From positions 1 through 9,609 of the forward strand of contig JBDRNO010000033.1 in NCBI GenBank assembly GCA_043811005.1: DNA of 9,609 nt, in the 5' to 3' direction. Shown here one piece after another: positions 6,366 through 9,609 of this stretch. The notes beneath the pieces were generated by a model. The model had not been told where the DNA came from. It made no database searches and worked only from the letters and a program-made list of their open reading frames with translations. Numbering within the stretch: position 1 is the first letter of the stretch; the number at the start of each line of letters is the position of its first letter. The stretch is from JBDRNO01 sp043811005 (lineage in GTDB: Bacteria > Bacteroidota > Bacteroidia > NORP154). Position numbers and translations under genes: made by a program.

Positions 6366-8987
6366 CTATACCCTAACTCCTATCACTAATATATCATCAA
6401 TTTGCTCAGTATCTTTCATCCATTCATTAATAGTTACCATAAGTTCTTCACTTTGTTCTTCCATACTCTTGTCCTTGATGGAAAGTAAAAGCTCTTTGAA
6501 TCTTCTAATCATGAACTTTTTATCCTTCGTGCCTCCGAACTGGTCAATATATCCATCTGAAAAAATATAAATAGCATCATTTTTCTGTAGTTCAATATTA
6601 TGATTTGCAAAATGGAAATCCAAAGGAGTCCTTCCCCCGATAGGCTGCCTGTCACCTCTTACCTCAGCCATGTCCTCCCCAAAAGCAATAGCTTTTCCGC
6701 TTGTTACCAATTCGGAATCGCTTATATTTTTTCTCACGATTAGTATATGATTTTGAGCTCCGGCAAATTTAAGTTTCGTGTTTTCGTTATTTAACCCTGA
6801 ATCCGAAACAGGAAACTTTAAACTTATCAATGTCATATCCATGCCATCTGTTGCCTGCACTTCATAACCCTTTCTTGTGAAAACCGATTTCATTCCCAGG
6901 TTTAACTGCGTAAGAATTTCTCCGGGTTCTTCCACGCCCTTTTCAATTATAACCTGGTTTAGCAAATCATTCCCAATCATTGAAACAAATGCCCCAGGAA
7001 CTCCATGACCGGTGCAATCACAAGCAGCTATATAAACAGCCCCACCCCGACCCTCTCCGCCAGCTGGCGGAAGGGAGACCTTCCGCTCATGCCCCCCTAT
7101 TTGTTTATCCAGAGAAGATTTAATTTGTAAAACAACACCTTCAGGGTCTGCTATTACTTCTGCATTTTTAAAACGTATTACTTTAAATCTTCTGTCATGC
7201 AATATTGAAGTTCTCAAATCTTCTTCTTCTTTCTGATAATCATGAACATCACCATCTACCTCAATCGCTAGTTTTTTTTCAAGACAAGCAAAATCTACAA
7301 TAAACCGATCTATTATATGTTGCCGTCTGATTTTGTACCCTGTTTGTTTATCTTTCAGGTAATTCCATAGTATTGCCTCACCTTCTGTTGGTTTATTACG
7401 CATTTCTGCCGCTTTTTCTTTCATCATTTGATATAAAGCAGGATCAGCAGTTTGATAGAGGGGGCTTTTCGAGGGTGGGCTCTCCCTCCCGCCAGCTGGC
7501 GGAAGGGCAGGGGTGGGGCTGCTATGAAACCAATAAAAATCACCACTAACAATATCCCTCGGCTGAAAAAAAACAAAATACTCAGGTAAAACGCTTTTCA
7601 TCTCCCCATCTTTAGGTAATATTGCCTGCTGTATATTGCTGGCATAACGGATGCTGTCTGTAATATCTTTATTTTTCTCTTCTATCTCCTCCTTTTGCCG
7701 GGATATTTCTTCATTCTTTGCCGTTAACAATTCATTCGCTTTTTGCTTCAACCGGTTGCGGTTATATAAAAGAAATGCCAATACGAACAGGAATACCAAA
7801 CCCGCAATAGCAGAAAAAATCACAATTTTTTGCCTTTTTAGATCACTCTGTTGCTTTGCTATCTCAAGTTCTTTTATCTCATTGCCCTGCCGTAATATCT
7901 GATTCTCTTTTTCTTTTTTTTCGGTTTCGTACCTGGTTTGCATTTCGGCTATCTGGTGAGTGCTTTTTTCATTGAGTAGTGTGTCTTTCATCTTTGCATA
8001 CAATTGATAATATTCGTATGCCTTTTTGTAAACACCTTGCTTCGAACAGGTTGCTGCCAGCGTTTCATAGGCGCTTTTGATATCATCTTTCCCGTCTATT
8101 TCTTTTGCTATAGCCAACCCTTTCTTGCCGTATTCTGTTGCCTTTTGATAATCGCCCTTGTCTGCATATATCTCGCCAATATTATTAAAAACCGAAGACA
8201 ACCCACTCTTATCTCCTTCTTTTTCAAACATTGGTATGGCTTCAAGGTAATATTTCAATGCCTCGTCAACTTTACCCTGATTGTAATATAATTCTCCGAT
8301 GTTATTAAGGTTTGCTGCGATCGAAAATTGAGTTCCTAGTTCTCTATTAATTTTTAACGCCATATTATAATGCTGAAGCGCTTTTTCCCAGTCATCTTGT
8401 TTGGCATACACCAATCCAATATTGCCCAATGCGGCTGCAACATTATCAAATTCTTCCAACTCTTCCATTATTTTTAAACTCCGCTGCCAATATTCCAATG
8501 TTTTTTCATGATTATTTAAATGATAATATATGCTTCCTATTCCGCTCAAACTAACGGCAATTCCATTCTGATCACCGATTTCCTCCTTTATTTTTAATGA
8601 TTTCAACAAGTAATCAATGGCTCTTTCATAATTACCATTATTTTTATATAAATACCCAAGATTATCATATCCAATAATTATCGCCTCCTGATAATTAAGT
8701 TTCTCGGCTAATGGTAATTGTTTTTTTGCATATTCAATTGCCTTTGGGGGATCACTACTAAAATAAATCCAGCATAATGCATTTAAAATCTTGACTTTAT
8801 CATATTCATCATCAGTGGTTTCCAATTTGTTGAGCAAATTCTCAGGTGGCTGGTTTCTCAATTGTGAAAGAGCAGTGGCAAAGTCTTTTGAATGGGCCAA
8901 TATGCTGTCTATTGTTGACGAAGTCCTGGCAATAGAGACGGTATTCGAAAAAACGACTAATAGTGATATGAATATATACTTGCTCAT
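6366..8987 (-). CDS. Periplasmic TPR / membrane / SpoIIE (PP2C-type) phosphatase with inserted DUF559 domain
   Basis: The product is 873 residues. A signal peptide (MSKYIFISLLVVFSNTVSIA) is followed by six or seven 40-residue TPRs (about 67-335, NNIGELYYNQGK type), presumably periplasmic. A coiled coil, one transmembrane helix (about 387-407) and a second coiled coil (412-440) precede a cytoplasmic SpoIIE/PP2C Ser/Thr phosphatase (about 444-873). Metal-binding aspartates are visible in SGD (483), CDCTGHG (657), DGMDMT (714/717), FSDGYID (811) and IDDI (864/865). Proteins of this layout probably sense an envelope cue through the TPRs and dephosphorylate an anti-sigma-antagonist-like partner; no partner is adjacent. 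Between SGDFYWFHS and VYIAACDCTGHGVPGAF about 161 residues (490-650) are foreign and carry a DUF559 nuclease domain, where relatives have a short turn. The frame is preserved. ATG start; no Shine-Dalgarno. Confidence 0.9.
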   Translation of the reverse strand: MSKYIFISLLVVFSNTVSIARTSSTIDSILAHSKDFATALSQLRNQPPENLLNKLETTDDEYDKVKILNALCWIYFSSDPPKAIEYAKKQLPLAEKLNYQEAIIIGYDNLGYLYKNNGNYERAIDYLLKSLKIKEEIGDQNGIAVSLSGIGSIYYHLNNHEKTLEYWQRSLKIMEELEEFDNVAAALGNIGLVYAKQDDWEKALQHYNMALKINRELGTQFSIAANLNNIGELYYNQGKVDEALKYYLEAIPMFEKEGDKSGLSSVFNNIGEIYADKGDYQKATEYGKKGLAIAKEIDGKDDIKSAYETLAATCSKQGVYKKAYEYYQLYAKMKDTLLNEKSTHQIAEMQTRYETEKKEKENQILRQGNEIKELEIAKQQSDLKRQKIVIFSAIAGLVFLFVLAFLLYNRNRLKQKANELLTAKNEEISRQKEEIEEKNKDITDSIRYASNIQQAILPKDGEMKSVLPEYFVFFQPRDIVSGDFYWFHSSPTPALPPAGGRESPPSKSPLYQTADPALYQMMKEKAAEMRNKPTEGEAILWNYLKDKQTGYKIRRQHIIDRFIVDFACLEKKLAIEVDGDVHDYQKEEEDLRTSILHDRRFKVIRFKNAEVIADPEGVVLQIKSSLDKQIGGHERKVSLPPAGGEGRGGAVYIAACDCTGHGVPGAFVSMIGNDLLNQVIIEKGVEEPGEILTQLNLGMKSVFTRKGYEVQATDGMDMTLISLKFPVSDSGLNNENTKLKFAGAQNHILIVRKNISDSELVTSGKAIAFGEDMAEVRGDRQPIGGRTPLDFHFANHNIELQKNDAIYIFSDGYIDQFGGTKDKKFMIRRFKELLLSIKDKSMEEQSEELMVTINEWMKDTEQIDDILVIGVRV
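7038..7078 (+). repeat. Left terminal inverted repeat (copy B)
   Basis: It starts AGCCCCACCCCGACCC and contains the 14-bp palindrome CCGCCAGCTGGCGG. It is the reverse complement of copy A at 7481-7520, with three mismatches and one gap. In the host frame it is read as VSLPPAGGEGRGGA (residues 637-650). Confidence 0.85.
7098..7457 (-). other. DUF559 (Vsr-like PD-(D/E)XK endonuclease) domain encoded within the insert
   Basis: Residues about 511-630 of the phosphatase ORF. They match the DUF559 pattern: KAAEMRNKPTEGEAILWNYL, then GYKIRRQHIIDRFIVDFACLEKKLAIEVDGDVH, then RFKVIRFKNAEV. Candidate catalytic residues are Asp565 (VDF), Glu576 and Asp578 (IEVDG), with His582 and the RFxNxE motif (605-610). 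All positions I associate with an active DUF559 core are present. Free-standing DUF559 proteins often begin close to the MMKEKAAEMR segment, so Met521 or Met522 (ATG at 7427 or 7424) could serve as an internal start for a separate nuclease of about 110-130 residues. Actual cleavage activity is not known for this domain. Confidence 0.85.
7481..7520 (-). repeat. Right terminal inverted repeat (copy A)
   Basis: On the minus strand it reads AGCCCCACCCCTGCCC and so on, with the palindromic core CCGCCAGCTGGCGG at 7489-7502. It encodes SPTPALPPAGGRE (residues 490-503), a Pro/Gly-rich linker resembling the LTPGPSPSGEGK peptide in guaA and read in the corresponding frame. Confidence 0.85.
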
Positions 8988-9004
8988 ATTTTCAACAAAA
9001 TAAA

Positions 9005-9012
9005 CAAAAATA
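9005..9012 (-). promoter_or_regulatory. Candidate -7 box for the TPR-SpoIIE gene
   Basis: The minus strand reads TATTTTTG, a match to TAnnTTTG, ending 17 bases before the ATG at 8987. The spacing is like that of the candidate box of the LysM gene. The region is very AT-rich, so a chance match is quite possible. Confidence 0.25.
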
Positions 9013-9051
9013 AATCATTATTTTTTGCATAATAAAATTTATTTCCCGTAA

Positions 9052-9067
9052 TTAGTTGGCTAACTAA
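9052..9067. promoter_or_regulatory. Dyad in the divergent intergenic region
   Basis: TTAGTT and AACTAA are perfect inverted arms around GGCT, midway between the divergent phosphatase and small-protein genes. The location suits an operator controlling one or both. A further 6-bp dyad (GCCTGA 9083-9088, TCAGGC 9113-9118) lies in the leader of the small gene. No regulator is encoded nearby. Confidence 0.3.
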
Positions 9068-9134
9068 ATTTATGTAAAATACGCCTGATGAATTCCTATA
9101 CTTTAGAAGACTTCAGGCATAAAACCTTAATATT

Positions 9135-9371
9135 ATGGCAAAAGGAAGAATAAAAGACATATTTCCACCAAACAATGACGGAAGCAGCCACGGAGCTGGT
9201 CAAATTGACAAAAAAGATGAAAATGGAAACTTAACAGGACCACCTTATTGCATCTTTCATACCCCGGATGGGTGCGTTCCCCCTTTATCAGAGGGGCTTG
9301 ATGTGATGTTTGAAGAAGGTCATGGGCACACAGTAACCGGTGTTGTTAAAGATGACAATCCTGATTTATAA
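9135..9371 (+). CDS. Small protein, possibly a divergent cold-shock/OB-fold protein
   Basis: The product is 78 residues, starting MAKGRIKDIF and ending KDDNPDL. The layout recalls a cold-shock domain: an initial KGxIKxI strand, HGAGQI where the RNP1 motif KGFGFI would be, YCIFH where the RNP2 FVH would be, and LSEGLDVMFEEGHGHTVTGV resembling the closing L-x-EG-x-x-V-x-FE segment. The key aromatic residues of RNP1 are missing, and extra residues lie between the two motifs, so nucleic acid binding is uncertain. No signal peptide or membrane segment is seen. It is a single-gene unit, divergent from the phosphatase gene and closed by its own terminator, and the composition supports a real gene. 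The family assignment is tentative; a member of an uncharacterised small-protein family is the alternative. Confidence 0.7.
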   Translation: MAKGRIKDIFPPNNDGSSHGAGQIDKKDENGNLTGPPYCIFHTPDGCVPPLSEGLDVMFEEGHGHTVTGVVKDDNPDL

Positions 9372-9395
9372 ATGGCTTCGAAAGTTTGGTTATAT

Positions 9396-9425
9396 AAACC
9401 CCCGGAGATTACGGGGGTTTTTTTT
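9396..9425 (+). terminator. Intrinsic terminator of the small gene
   Basis: AAACCCCCG (9396-9404) pairs with CGGGGGTTT (9412-9420) around a seven-base loop. A run of eight T (9418-9425) begins within the stem. It lies 24 bases after the stop codon of the small plus-strand gene. Confidence 0.9.
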
Positions 9426-9517
9426 AAGCCAAAAAATTTAAATAATAGCAACTTAAATTAAATTTATTCGTCTTTAACATCATAAAAACAACTCAAAACT
9501 CAAACAACGAACGAAAA

Positions 9518-9573
9518 CCCTCCCCCTCCTGTTTTTCCGCCTGAGGCGGAAGGAGAGGAGCCGGGGATGAGGT
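9518..9573 (-). repeat. Intergenic copy of the GC-rich palindromic repeat family
   Basis: A central dyad TCCGCC-TGA-GGCGGA (9536-9550) is flanked by CCCTCCT (9524-9530) and AGGAGAGG (9551-9558), then by a tail CCGGGGATGAGGT. The stretch 9551-9573 matches the guaA repeat (5582-5604) at 21 of 23 bases. The inner TTCCGCC...GGCGG resembles the core of the inverted repeats around the DUF559 element, so this copy links the two forms. No gene is supported between here and the window end. Confidence 0.75.
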
Positions 9574-9609
9574 AAATGAAGGCAAAAGCAGGTGTTTGTA
9601 AAATTTAAG

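Larger units (their letters stand above)
7038..7520 (-). mobile_element. 483-bp inverted-repeat-bounded DUF559 element nested in frame in the phosphatase gene
   Basis: The segment starts AGCCCCACCCC and ends GGGGTGGGGCT, with about 40-bp terminal inverted repeats (7038-7078 and 7481-7520) that match at 37 of 40 aligned positions with one gap. Its length is exactly 161 codons and it contains no stop in the host frame. Inside is a DUF559 PD-(D/E)XK nuclease domain. Host phosphatase sequence resumes directly on either side. I see no clear target-site duplication, so exact ends are uncertain by a few bases. The mechanism is unknown; the structure suggests a homing-like or MITE-like element carrying its own nuclease. 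It is not an intein, since splicing motifs are absent. Confidence 0.75.

Noticed and set aside
7038..7520. The insert could be an intein carrying an endonuclease.
   Set aside because: The residues at the junctions do not form intein splicing blocks: there is no C-terminal His-Asn followed by Cys, Ser or Thr, and no Hint-domain sequence. The insert is Pro/Gly linkers plus a DUF559 domain.
7038..7520. The insert could be a group I or II intron, or an assembly chimera.
   Set aside because: The host frame reads through the whole insert without a stop, and the two flanks join into one consistent PP2C domain. Intron structure is not needed and no misjoin is indicated.

Overview
The window looks like a chromosomal segment of a Bacteroidota bacterium, probably an environmental lineage. 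The signs are AT-rich intergenic DNA, almost no Shine-Dalgarno sequences, several TAnnTTTG-like -7 boxes, a LysM/periplasmic-binding-fold protein next to guaA, a secreted Reg_prop propeller, and a periplasmic TPR / inner-membrane / SpoIIE phosphatase protein. These are family-level impressions; no species can be named.

Layout. Positions 1-117 carry the 3' end of a plus-strand reading frame of unknown function. It faces a 717-residue secreted seven-repeat beta-propeller protein (164-2317, minus). Next on the minus strand come a LysM plus type I periplasmic-binding-fold protein (2586-4367), GMP synthase guaA (4493-6067) and a TPR-SpoIIE phosphatase (6366-8987). A small plus-strand gene (9135-9371), possibly of cold-shock/OB fold, is divergent from the phosphatase gene and ends in a clear intrinsic terminator. 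A minus-strand intrinsic terminator (6134-6157) separates the phosphatase unit from guaA.

The most interesting content cuts across the genes. The phosphatase ORF is interrupted, in frame and inside its PP2C core, by a 483-bp (161-codon) segment. It is bounded by inverted repeats of about 40 bp and encodes a DUF559 / Vsr-like PD-(D/E)XK endonuclease domain. The host protein continues intact on both sides, with its metal-binding aspartates kept. A shorter repeat of apparently the same GC-rich palindromic family sits in frame inside guaA, just before the catalytic His/Glu strand of the glutaminase domain. Another copy lies between genes at 9518-9573, sharing 21 of 23 bases at one end with the guaA copy. 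The terminator after the phosphatase gene has the same palindromic core as the inverted repeats. My reading is a family of mobile palindromes with short copies that may be non-autonomous and one long copy carrying its own nuclease, able to insert into essential or conserved genes without breaking them.

The genes do not form an obvious single pathway. guaA supplies GMP; the LysM/PBP-fold gene just downstream is probably an envelope protein; the TPR-SpoIIE protein is probably a membrane signalling phosphatase; the propeller protein is secreted or periplasmic.
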